From Kouleothrix aurantiaca (GTDB lineage: Bacteria > Chloroflexota > Chloroflexia > Chloroflexales > Roseiflexaceae), in assembly GCA_001399705.1 (NCBI GenBank), contig LJCR01000001.1:1-31283 (forward strand): a stretch of DNA of 31,283 nt, in the 5' to 3' direction. The notes under the pieces are model-generated. The model was given only the letters and a program-made list of their open reading frames with translations, was not told the DNA's origin and did no database searches. A program made the position numbers and the translations under genes. This document shows positions 7,351 to 13,852 of this stretch, in pieces (positions within the stretch are counted from its first letter, which is position 1; every line of letters starts with the position of its first letter).

Positions 7351-7677
7351 ATGGGTGCTGTACCATCACTCCCTGCTCCACGACGTTCACCGCTCTATCG
7401 CGCGCGGGTTATCTCCATGGCGCTTGGCCCAATGCAGTTCACCGGAACTTATGCAGAGCTGGAAGCGTTTTGTCAGGCGCACGGCAGAACCGTGACGTGG
7501 TTCTATACACTAGACGAGCCATTCCCAGTACACGCGATTTTTAACCCGCCGTTCGAGGAGTGTGGGATAAGTGCGACCTGTTCCCGCTGTGGTGATACGT
7601 TGCCAGAAGGCGCACAGTTTTGTATTGAGTGTGGACAGCCAGTCATTGCGACCGGTGGAACTATTCGACTCGGGTGA
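7351..7677 (+). CDS. zinc-ribbon hypothetical protein
   Basis: 108 aa from ATG 7351. The C-terminal third is a textbook zinc ribbon: CSRCGDTLPEGAQFCIECGQPV, with four Cys near residues 77-94. The N-terminal part contains a FTGTYAELEAFCQAHGRTVTW segment that reads as a small alpha/beta unit. Its stop is only 3 nt before the Ntn-hydrolase gene, so the two are probably co-translated and may work together, the ribbon serving as a possible adaptor. That partnership is inference. Confidence 0.6.
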   Translation: MGAVPSLPAPRRSPLYRARVISMALGPMQFTGTYAELEAFCQAHGRTVTWFYTLDEPFPVHAIFNPPFEECGISATCSRCGDTLPEGAQFCIECGQPVIATGGTIRLG

Positions 7678-7680
7678 TCT

Positions 7681-8214
7681 ATGACCTGTATTGTTGGTCT
7701 TGTGCATGAGGGGCGGGTCTGGATGGGGGCCGATAGTGCGGGCGTCTCAGGCTATCAGCTTCAGACCCGTTCCGATGCGAAGGTGTTTGTGCATGACAAC
7801 ATGGTGATCGGCTTCACCTCGTCATTCCGCATGGGACAATTGCTCCACTATGCGTTCACCCCGCCACCTCGAGCATTAGGTGTCGATCTGCATCACTATA
7901 TGGTGGTCGATTTTATTGATGCGGTGCGCGAGTGCCTGCGCGATGGTGGCTATGCGCGGAAAGAGGATGAGCAGGAGCAGGGCGGCAATTTTCTGGTGGG
8001 CTACGCCGGCCAACTCTTCGTGATTGAGCATGATTATCAAGTGGGAATTATGGCGGCTGGCTACGCGGCGGTTGGATCTGGGGAGCAGGTGGCATTGGGC
8101 ACGCTCTATGCGACGCGCGGGCGAGCACCACAGAAGCGCATTCTCCTGGCCTTGGAAGCTGCGGCTCATTTTAACGCTGCCGTGCGCGGTCCGTTTACCG
8201 TGCTGAGTACCTGA
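7681..8214 (+). CDS. proteasome beta/HslV-like Ntn hydrolase
   Basis: 177 aa beginning MTCIVGLVHEGRVWMGADSAG. Removal of Met1 would expose Thr2 as N-terminal nucleophile. Relative to that residue, D18 and K34 fall at positions 17 and 33, exactly the T1/D17/K33 triad of proteasome beta and HslV subunits. A later AVGSGEQVALGTLYAT (about 130-145) matches the conserved GSG-x(3)-A helix start that orients the active site. The length is normal for HslV-type subunits and no propeptide is needed. No ATPase partner (HslU, Mpa/ARC) is encoded nearby. Phage-encoded members of this superfamily are known, and their substrates are generally not. Confidence 0.75.
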   Translation: MTCIVGLVHEGRVWMGADSAGVSGYQLQTRSDAKVFVHDNMVIGFTSSFRMGQLLHYAFTPPPRALGVDLHHYMVVDFIDAVRECLRDGGYARKEDEQEQGGNFLVGYAGQLFVIEHDYQVGIMAAGYAAVGSGEQVALGTLYATRGRAPQKRILLALEAAAHFNAAVRGPFTVLST

Positions 8215-8247
8215 AGGATGGAACTGAGCCTGTAAGAAATCATAAAG

Positions 8248-8390
8248 ATTGAGGCAGAATGAGGCGTAAAGCTCTTCTTATTTCACAAGAATTGAGGCTA
8301 GGCGTAAAGCTCTTCTTATTTCACAAGAATGAGGCAGTTGTTTCACAAGAATTGAGGCTAGGCGTACTTATTATCATAGAGATTGAGGTT
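8248..8390. repeat. iteron-like direct repeat cluster
   Basis: A 31-bp block starting AGGCGTAAAGCTCTTCTTA is repeated exactly at 8262-8292 and 8300-8330 (period 38). The overlapping unit beginning TTTCACAAGAATTGAGG occurs at 8281 and again at 8341 (exact through 8366), with a shorter copy at 8319. The short word ATTGAGG or ATGAGG recurs about six times across the region. Iterons of this type occur at replication origins; the role here is unproven. Confidence 0.6.
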
Positions 8391-8500
8391 GAGCAACAAC
8401 GAATTTACCCGCTCTCCTAAAAACCCACGGATCTGAAAGCAACTTTCCGGCTCTAATGTTGTTTTGAACCACCTGGTTGTAAAGCGTTACGGCCAATACC

Positions 8501-8537
8501 AAACCCTGGAAGATAGAACACACATCTTCCAGGGTTT
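8501..8537. terminator. 14-bp hairpin, probable terminator
   Basis: Perfect arms 8501-8514 and 8524-8537 (AAACCCTGGAAGAT and its complement), 9-nt loop, followed by GTTGTGTG. There is no clean T run on either side, so termination is likely but not certain. Confidence 0.5.
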
Positions 8538-8692
8538 GTTGTGTGTGCAAAAGCGGGATTTTCCCCCACTATTTCTTGGGGTATTTCCCCCATTTTACAC
8601 TGGTCTGTTTGTACTGATCGTAGTGTACACGTTTCAGAGCGAACACTGTGGAATTTGTGATACACTACTGCTGAGAAAGAAAGTGACGCATC

Positions 8693-9547
8693 ATGTCCCT
8701 GATTGTTGTGCTCAGCGTTGTTTTGCTCACACTTGTTGGGGCATTTGTCAGTATTCTCGGGAACCTTGTTTCGAGCTTTTTAGAAACACCTGCCGCGCGC
8801 CATCCGCGCATGATTTCAGCTCTCTTTGGAGTGGGGTTAGTCGCGCTTATCGTCACAACCTTGTTACTGCAAGCGTTAAATACCCAACCGACGCCTGTGC
8901 TGTTTCCGACTGCAATCAGCAGTAATGCCACAGAAGATCCTCCCGCTCCGCCGACTACACAACTCACGGCACCTCCAGCACCAGAAGCTACAGAAGATCC
9001 TCCTGCTCCGCCGACTGAGAGCCCGCCTGCACCTGCGACAGAGGAACCGGTTGCGACCGATGTGCCCCCTACGAATACGCCGGTGCCTCCTACGAATACG
9101 CCAGTGATCCTGGTTGTGACCGTGACGCCCATACCAATCGTGGCTGCGGTCACCGCCACGCTTCCACCGCCTGCACCACCCGCACCGCGCCCTTCCAGCG
9201 GTGATCTCTGGCGTGGCGGCACGAGCCAAGATCTGCCTATTGAATTGCAGATCTCCGGCCAAAATGTAACGCTCACGTCCTTTGAGTATAAGGATGTGCC
9301 CTATATGACGAGTCAAACATGTAGTGGACCGAAAGATGGGCAATTTATTGGAGCCGTACCTGCCGATATGCCGGACGACCAGTTCCGCCTCCATACACAC
9401 GATCGGATTGATGGACAAGAGCGCGACATCGTATTGGATGGCCGCTTTCTTCCCAATGGCTTGATCGGAGGATCGCTCCATGTCATCCTCGAAATTCAAG
9501 GATGCCGCCACGATATGGCGCTGCAATGGTGGGCACAAAAACAATAA
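8693..9547 (+). CDS. membrane-anchored surface protein with Pro/Thr stalk
   Basis: 284 aa. Two hydrophobic helices (about residues 3-28 and 42-61) anchor it in the membrane. Residues ~65-165 form a low-complexity Pro/Thr/Ala/Glu stalk with internal repeats (ATEDPPAPPT twice, PPTNTPV twice), which is typical of Chloroflexota extracellular proteins. The C-terminal ~110 residues form a globular domain (SGDLWRGGTSQDLPIELQISGQNVTL...) with Cys in SQTCSGPKD and IQGCRHDM that may pair in a disulfide. There is a weak AGAAAG upstream. Function unknown; exclusion or surface remodelling of the host is conceivable. It converges on the sliding-clamp gene across a shared terminator. Confidence 0.65.
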   Translation: MSLIVVLSVVLLTLVGAFVSILGNLVSSFLETPAARHPRMISALFGVGLVALIVTTLLLQALNTQPTPVLFPTAISSNATEDPPAPPTTQLTAPPAPEATEDPPAPPTESPPAPATEEPVATDVPPTNTPVPPTNTPVILVVTVTPIPIVAAVTATLPPPAPPAPRPSSGDLWRGGTSQDLPIELQISGQNVTLTSFEYKDVPYMTSQTCSGPKDGQFIGAVPADMPDDQFRLHTHDRIDGQERDIVLDGRFLPNGLIGGSLHVILEIQGCRHDMALQWWAQKQ

Positions 9548-9575
9548 CCAGCCCCAGGGCATCCTGGGGCTGGTT
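9546..9575. terminator. bidirectional terminator between convergent genes
   Basis: Perfect 13-bp arms 9546-9558 and 9563-9575 with a GCAT loop, located between the stops of the surface-protein gene (9547) and the clamp gene (9605). GC-rich stem, pyrimidine-rich flank (CTTCCCTTC). Confidence 0.7.
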
Positions 9576-9604
9576 CTTCCCTTCGTGTGCGATTGTTGTT
9601 TCTG

Positions 9605-10738
9605 TTAGCGCACCGTCATGGGCATGACAATGTGCATATAGCCATCGGCACCAATCGGCTTGAACACGCCCGGGTTCTGCGCCGTTTGCATCTCTATCGC
9701 GATCTGCGGTGTGCCAACGGAGGCAATTGCTTCTGCCAGGAACTTCACGTTCAGCGCAATTTGGCCGCCCTCCCCATCCACCATCCCATCAAGCTCACCT
9801 TTGTTATCGCCGACCTCTGCCGCGTTCGCACTAATCACCACTTTTCCGTTGGTTGGTCCATCGCTGAACTCCACCGCGAGCCGCACGATGTTCGACGAGG
9901 CGTTCGCAAAGTACGAGGCCAGCTTCACCGCCTTCGCCAGATCCTGCGTTTCGAGCACGGTACGGGTGTGGTAGCTAGTAGGAATGATCCGCTCGACCTC
10001 GGGGAAGCGGCCTTCAATCAGACGCGATACAAGCTCGGCCTGCTCGGTGTGGAACAGCACCTGTCCCCCGTTTGGGGTGACGGTGATCTCGACATTGCTT
10101 TCGGTGTCGCCAAGGATGCGGCTCAGCTCGAGCAGCGCGCGCGCCGGAATGATCACCTCCACCGGCTCGGCCACCGGCTCGGGCAACTCCACGGTGCGGA
10201 AGGCCAGCCGAAAGCCATCCGCAGCGGCGAACATCGCGGTTTTGCCACGCAGGCGCATCAGCACGCCCGCCAGCACCGGGCGGGTGTCGTCGGTCGCCGC
10301 GGCAAAGGCCACCTGATCAATGATCTCGCGCAGCAGTGCCGGCGGGAAGGATGTCACCACATCGGTGGTATCAATTTTGGGGATGACCGGGAACTCATCG
10401 GCTTCAATGCCTTTGATACTGGATTCATTGCGCGCGCACGTCAGCCCCATGGTTTGGGTACGCGCATCAAGCTGAAGCGTGATCTTGTCATTCGGCAAGC
10501 CGCCCACCACATCCGAGAGCAGCTTGGCGGGGATGGTCACCGCGCCCTCGTCCTCGATCTTCGCGCCGATCCAGCAGGTAATGCCGATCTCGAGGTTGGT
10601 GGCGGCGAGCTTCAGCCGTCCGTCATCCGTCGCGATCAGAATGTTCGACAGCACGGGCAGGGTGCTCTTGCCAGCGACCGCATGGCTCACGATGCCCAAG
10701 CCGCGCTTGAGGTTCTCCTGAAGGCATGCCAGTTTCAC
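9605..10738 (-). CDS. dnaN: DNA polymerase III sliding clamp (beta subunit)
   Basis: 377 aa, the full length of bacterial beta clamps, which encircle DNA and tether the polymerase. Start GTG 10738 with AAAGGAAG upstream. Diagnostic features are the N-terminal LKRGLGIVSHAVAGKSTLPVLSNILIATDDGRLKLAATNLEIGI, VTIPAKLLSDVV, the central RPVLAGVLMRLRGKTAMFAAADGFRLAFRTV, FPEVERIIPTSY, and the C-terminal GYMHIVMPMTVR, equivalent to the YxxMPM(R/L) end. It stands alone behind promoter B, separate from dnaA or recF, so it is an element-borne copy rather than the chromosomal dnaA-dnaN locus. No polymerase is seen in this window, so it may recruit the host polymerase or one encoded elsewhere. Confidence 0.93.
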   Translation of the reverse strand: MKLACLQENLKRGLGIVSHAVAGKSTLPVLSNILIATDDGRLKLAATNLEIGITCWIGAKIEDEGAVTIPAKLLSDVVGGLPNDKITLQLDARTQTMGLTCARNESSIKGIEADEFPVIPKIDTTDVVTSFPPALLREIIDQVAFAAATDDTRPVLAGVLMRLRGKTAMFAAADGFRLAFRTVELPEPVAEPVEVIIPARALLELSRILGDTESNVEITVTPNGGQVLFHTEQAELVSRLIEGRFPEVERIIPTSYHTRTVLETQDLAKAVKLASYFANASSNIVRLAVEFSDGPTNGKVVISANAAEVGDNKGELDGMVDGEGGQIALNVKFLAEAIASVGTPQIAIEMQTAQNPGVFKPIGADGYMHIVMPMTVR

Positions 10739-10771
10739 AGATCTTCCTTTCTCTAGTGATCACCTATGCTT

Positions 10772-10800
10772 CATCTAACGCGCTGGCATGAGCATTTCTT
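10772..10800 (-). promoter_or_regulatory. element promoter motif copy B (for dnaN)
   Basis: On the minus strand AAGAAAT-N13-CGTTAGATG, ending 34 nt before the GTG start of the clamp gene. Shares the TGTGCAAGAAA...CATGCCAG context with copy C. Confidence 0.7.
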
Positions 10801-10808
10801 GCACACAA

Positions 10809-10839
10809 AAGGGTGATTGTGACAGTCACAATCACCCTT
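10809..10839. repeat. 15-bp palindrome with operator core, possible terminator
   Basis: Arms 10809-10823 and 10825-10839 around the 17-bp core ATTGTGACAGTCACAAT (10816-10832). It lies between the end of the SLOG operon (10868) and promoter B. On the minus strand it is followed by TTTTGTG, so it may also terminate that operon. Confidence 0.6.
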
Positions 10840-10867
10840 CGTTCTTTAGCATCATGCAATCAAGTGG

Positions 10868-11197
10868 CTATGTAGTTTGCTCTTGCGGCTCCTGACGTCG
10901 AAGTCCAATGGTTTGATGACGCTGGATATCAGCCCCTTCACTTTCGAGATCCCAGCCAATATCAGTTCGCCGATAAAAACGAAAGGGAACCGACGGCAGT
11001 GGGAAGAGATGTAGATCTTCCGCCCAAACGGCCCAGCCATTCTCTGGGTCGCGTCGAATGATAACCGGCAGTACATCATTCTCTGGGTCATCATCTTCCC
11101 GAAACAGGAGTGTGACCCCGTCTATATAGTGTGCAACCGCGCCCCAGCCTCCAGAGAATTCCCACTGTTCGCGAGTAAAGGATTCAACGATGCTCAA
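10868..11197 (-). CDS. small hypothetical protein, last gene of SLOG operon
   Basis: 109 aa. The frame is open further upstream, but the best start is TTG 11197, which overlaps the previous stop as TTGA and has GGAGG 4 nt upstream. The product is acidic and aromatic: SIVESFTREQWEFSGGWGAVAHYIDGVTLLFREDDDPENDVLPVI..., with a WAVWAEDLHLFPLPSVPFRFYRR segment. No family recognised. As the terminal gene of the five-gene minus operon it should be expressed with Gp37/Gp68. Confidence 0.5.
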   Translation of the reverse strand: MSIVESFTREQWEFSGGWGAVAHYIDGVTLLFREDDDPENDVLPVIIRRDPENGWAVWAEDLHLFPLPSVPFRFYRRTDIGWDLESEGADIQRHQTIGLRRQEPQEQTT

Positions 11198-12054
11198 GCG
11201 GCCTCCTTCAATATAGGCGTATCTACGGCGGGGAATTCCTCCCGCCATGCAAGTCCCCAGCGTTGCGCCGCACGCCGAAGGTTTCCTTTGAAGAAGACCG
11301 GCACGCCTTGCTGATCCAAGACTTCGAGCAGGTTGCGCACATGCGTTTCCTGTGGATCGTACACGGTCGACCCGTTCGTGCCCGCGCCAATCACCGCCCA
11401 GCGCAGCGCGCCAGGCATCTGCCGCACAAACGCGCTCCAATCATAGCTGACCGGCTCGAAACTCATCCATGTGACGCGCGATGGGTCTTCCAGTGCGAGG
11501 CTCAGCAGGATCCCAAGCGCACGCTCCATGCGATTGGCGCGCTGGAAGGCTCCGACGCGCACGTCATTGAAGAAATCCGGTGGGCTGCTGACCCCTGGCC
11601 AGACATTCAGCGGCAGATCGAACCGAAGCAGGCCTGGCGCCGCTTTCGTGAGGAGCTGAAAGATATGACCGTAGCGCGCGCCAGCCTCGCGGATGACCGC
11701 AAGGACCTGATCCCGTTCCTCCGCTGGCACCCACGCCCCAGCAACATCTGCCATACTGTCCATAAAAATACCAGCGCGCTCATGAACGCTGAGTGGATCC
11801 GCTACGGCATCGGAATCGAAATAGTGCGCGGCAAAACCGCGCGGATAGGCCGCCTGGGCGAGCCGCTCTGCGACGCCCTTCGCGTAACATTCGACGACCG
11901 TGCCATCAGGCATCTGCCACGCACAGCCGTGCCGGCAGCCCTTAATGGCATTCCACGTATAGCCGCGCCGGATAAACCCACTCACTTCGCGGATGCGGGT
12001 CCACTCAATGCCGCCCTGCCAGACGCCGTTGATCAATTTCCCTTGAAGGTTCAA
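11194..12054 (-). CDS. phage Gp37/Gp68 family protein (DUF5131)
   Basis: 286 aa. Start TTG 12054 overlaps the previous stop (TTGA), with AAGGAG about 9 nt upstream. Family signatures: GGIEWTRI, then YTWNAIKGCRHGCAWQMPDGTVVECYAKGVAERLA with Cys40, Cys44 and Cys56, the mid-protein FQLLTKAA...LPLNVWPGVSS, the WMSFEPVSYDW strand, and the late VPVFFKGNLRR. In typical members the cysteines are closely spaced, in a CxxxCxxC-like arrangement seen in radical-SAM-like proteins; here an ~11-residue insertion separates the second and third. The biochemical role of the family is not settled. It is common in phages and prophages. Confidence 0.8.
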   Translation of the reverse strand: MNLQGKLINGVWQGGIEWTRIREVSGFIRRGYTWNAIKGCRHGCAWQMPDGTVVECYAKGVAERLAQAAYPRGFAAHYFDSDAVADPLSVHERAGIFMDSMADVAGAWVPAEERDQVLAVIREAGARYGHIFQLLTKAAPGLLRFDLPLNVWPGVSSPPDFFNDVRVGAFQRANRMERALGILLSLALEDPSRVTWMSFEPVSYDWSAFVRQMPGALRWAVIGAGTNGSTVYDPQETHVRNLLEVLDQQGVPVFFKGNLRRAAQRWGLAWREEFPAVDTPILKEAA

Positions 12055-12392
12055 TTCATCAACTCCTTTCCAAGGAGTGGTTCCGCAGCTCGTGCCTGGA
12101 GGTAGCGCTCGGCTGGTTCACCGACAAGCAGAGCGACCGTCAGTGGGATGGGAAATTCCTCTCCACCCGCATAGGTATGCAGTGCCATGCTCAAGGTATC
12201 GCCAGCGACCAGTGTGTACCGTTTGACCGGGCCATCCACCATGGCAATGGTCAGCGCGCGCCCGGCCGCGAGGTAGAACGTATCGGCTTCCCGAACGACC
12301 ATCCCGACCGCCCAGCGGTCGAGCCAGCGGATCATAATTGTCGCCAGCGCACGCCGGCACTGGATCAGCCATCGTATCAGCCATTGTTTCAT
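12051..12392 (-). CDS. small hypothetical protein
   Basis: 113 aa from ATG 12392, which overlaps the preceding stop as ATGA, with GAAAGGA upstream. The N-terminus is a basic/aromatic amphipathic stretch (KQWLIRWLIQCRRALATIMIRWLDRW) that could associate with membrane. The remainder, YTLVAGDTLSMALHTYAGG and FPIPLTVALLVGEPAERYL, looks like a beta-rich domain. No family recognised. Tight coupling on both sides makes it a genuine operon member. Confidence 0.5.
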   Translation of the reverse strand: MKQWLIRWLIQCRRALATIMIRWLDRWAVGMVVREADTFYLAAGRALTIAMVDGPVKRYTLVAGDTLSMALHTYAGGEEFPIPLTVALLVGEPAERYLQARAAEPLLGKELMN

Positions 12393-13090
12393 GCCCGGTC
12401 CTTTCGTACGGTGATCAGCCACATCCACGCGCCCACAGCAACCCCGCGTGCCGCCCAAGCCGCTGCTAAGACAGCTTGTGGATATTGTGCGAAGCCACTA
12501 CGATCACTTGCATATTCCCACCCATAGGATGAGAGATATTTCCCTGCTTCGTTTTGCGGCCAATCCGATGGAAACGGGACTGGCGGAAGAAACGATTTCA
12601 CTCCAGCCGACTTACACGCCTGATCGCTCAGATCACAGAGCGGTTTCACGCGCACATTGCGAATGGTGAGCCAGATCCGCGCATCTTCTTTGCGGAGCTG
12701 CGTTGCGCTTCGCCACATGCGCGCCTGGGTCCATGCGGTGTGTTCCCCACCCCGATCCGCGCGAAAGTGCATGAGGGGTGGGCTGCCACTGGCGGGAAAG
12801 GTTTCGCACCGCCAGGCCTCCTGCCCATACAGCCGATCGCCGTCCTTGCCCCAGGGGCAGGTAAACCACTTCGCGTCATAGGGATAGTCGGGGTGAAAGC
12901 CGTTCCACACAGGGCGGCCGTGCTCATCGGTCTCCTGATAACCACCCGGTTCCCATGCTGGCTGCATCCGAATCGGCGGCACCTTGGGCGCGGTCATCGT
13001 CGGAACGACCGGGCGCAGGATCAGTGTTTGCTTGCCGGCGAGCACGTCGCGGGCTTCCTGATCGGTTAAGCGTAGTGCGCGTGTTGCCAT
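12389..13090 (-). CDS. ASCH/PUA-like phage protein (paralogue 1)
   Basis: 233 aa from ATG 13090 (GGGAG 9 nt upstream). Its core follows a pattern frequent in phage ASCH-like proteins: an early ILRPVVPT, then FTCPWGKDGDRLYGQEAWRCE (standing for CPYGxPGDxLWVRETW), a MHFRAD segment, and ARIWLTIRNVRVKPLCDLSDQACKSAGV (standing for SRxxLxITxVRxExLxxIxxxDAxxEG). ASCH/PUA-like domains bind RNA or modified bases. The function of this phage group is not established to my knowledge. A second copy of the same family is at 25093-25749, next to DNA-modification genes. Confidence 0.6.
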   Translation of the reverse strand: MATRALRLTDQEARDVLAGKQTLILRPVVPTMTAPKVPPIRMQPAWEPGGYQETDEHGRPVWNGFHPDYPYDAKWFTCPWGKDGDRLYGQEAWRCETFPASGSPPLMHFRADRGGEHTAWTQARMWRSATQLRKEDARIWLTIRNVRVKPLCDLSDQACKSAGVKSFLPPVPFPSDWPQNEAGKYLSSYGWEYASDRSGFAQYPQAVLAAAWAARGVAVGAWMWLITVRKDRA

Positions 13091-13091
13091 G

Positions 13092-13703
13092 CTAGTGCAC
13101 TCCCGCGTGTTCCCACCAGCCGTCGATTCCGGTCGGCTGCCAGTTCCAGCGGCCGCGATTGGGTGGCATGATCGGCAGCGGCAAGTACACCAGGCACGGC
13201 ACCCCGAGCCCCACCGCCACGCCAATGGTCGACCACGTGCCGCTGGTCTCTTTCTGCCGTAGCTGGTTCTTGCCCGCAATCCAGATGCCCGTTGGCTGAA
13301 TACTCCATGGGCAGGTTTTGGCAGGACCCGCAATCAGCAGCGCGGCCGGCTCACGGCTCAGATCCACCGCCAGCTTGATAGAGCGCGCAATCAGGGCCGC
13401 GTGCATTGATCCGCTACCCACATCCCGGTCGTACACCTGAAGATGGGTGGTCTCCTTGCCAAACATCTCGCAGACGCTTCGAATGAGCGCATCAACCCCT
13501 GCCGCATCGCCGACCCGCAGCAGTCGTTCCCGATCAGGAATGTCGGCCAGGAACAGCACCGTTTCCGCAGCCAGGCGCATCGCTTCCCAGGTTTGATCGT
13601 CCGGCTCCCGGCTGCCAGAAAACCCCACGACACAGCGGCCGGGCGGCTGAAGCAAACGCTGGAAGAGCAACGGTGCCGTGTGCGTCGCAACACTCGTGGT
13701 CAT
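13092..13703 (-). CDS. SLOG-fold (YspA/DUF2493-like) protein
   Basis: 203 aa from ATG 13703 with AAGGAAGGACGT upstream; GTG 13724 is an alternative. A Rossmann-like SLOG signature is clear: CVVGFSGSREPDD (25-37) and LLRVGDAAGVDALIRSV (61-77), matching the GSR and G-x-A-x-GVD nucleotide-ligand motifs. A later strand (CLVYLPLP) and the C-terminal Trp-rich tail follow. SLOG domains sense or process nucleotide-derived ligands and occur in DprA, LOG and several anti-phage systems. First gene of the operon driven by promoter C, followed 1 nt later by the ASCH-like gene. Confidence 0.65.
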   Translation of the reverse strand: MTTSVATHTAPLLFQRLLQPPGRCVVGFSGSREPDDQTWEAMRLAAETVLFLADIPDRERLLRVGDAAGVDALIRSVCEMFGKETTHLQVYDRDVGSGSMHAALIARSIKLAVDLSREPAALLIAGPAKTCPWSIQPTGIWIAGKNQLRQKETSGTWSTIGVAVGLGVPCLVYLPLPIMPPNRGRWNWQPTGIDGWWEHAGVH

Positions 13704-13725
13704 ACGTCCTTCCTTTCTCCTCACG

Positions 13726-13742
13726 ATTGTGACAGTTCCAAT
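13726..13742. promoter_or_regulatory. 17-bp operator motif, copy downstream of promoter C
   Basis: ATTGTGACAGTTCCAAT between promoter C and the SLOG start. The gap from the CGTTAGATG box is 11 nt, identical to the promoter G/23322 arrangement. Confidence 0.6.
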
Positions 13743-13753
13743 CGCGATCTGCT

Positions 13754-13782
13754 CATCTAACGCCCTGGCATGACCTTTTCTT
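13754..13782 (-). promoter_or_regulatory. element promoter motif copy C (for SLOG operon)
   Basis: On the minus strand AAGAAAA-N13-CGTTAGATG, 50 nt before the SLOG ATG. Flanked by operator-like semi-palindromes on both sides. Confidence 0.7.
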
Positions 13783-13792
13783 GCACACAGCA

Positions 13793-13833
13793 GCGCCCAT
13801 CGCGATTGGAATTGTCACAATCGCGATGGGCGC
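13793..13833. repeat. 16-bp inverted repeat containing operator core
   Basis: Perfect arms 13793-13808 and 13818-13833. The 17-bp core ATTGGAATTGTCACAAT is at 13805-13821. It sits between the stop of the 1316-aa gene (13853) and promoter C. No T run follows, so an operator role is as likely as termination. Confidence 0.6.
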
Positions 13834-13852
13834 GTGATGCGGATGGACCGTG

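Larger units (their letters stand above)
8215..8692. other. 480-bp noncoding region with repeats
   Basis: No convincing gene. It is AT-richer than the surroundings and holds an iteron-like repeat cluster (8248-8390), a strong hairpin (8501-8537) and a leader before ATG 8693. Candidate origin or regulatory region. Confidence 0.5.

Noticed and set aside
8248..8390. Repeat cluster as a CRISPR array
   Set aside because: Copies overlap, spacers are irregular (7-22 nt) and themselves partly repeated, and there are no cas genes; iterons fit better.
9587..10756. 389-aa plus-strand frame over the clamp gene
   Set aside because: Mirror frame of dnaN, which has full-length homology signatures; the plus frame is His/Arg-rich with no recognisable motif.
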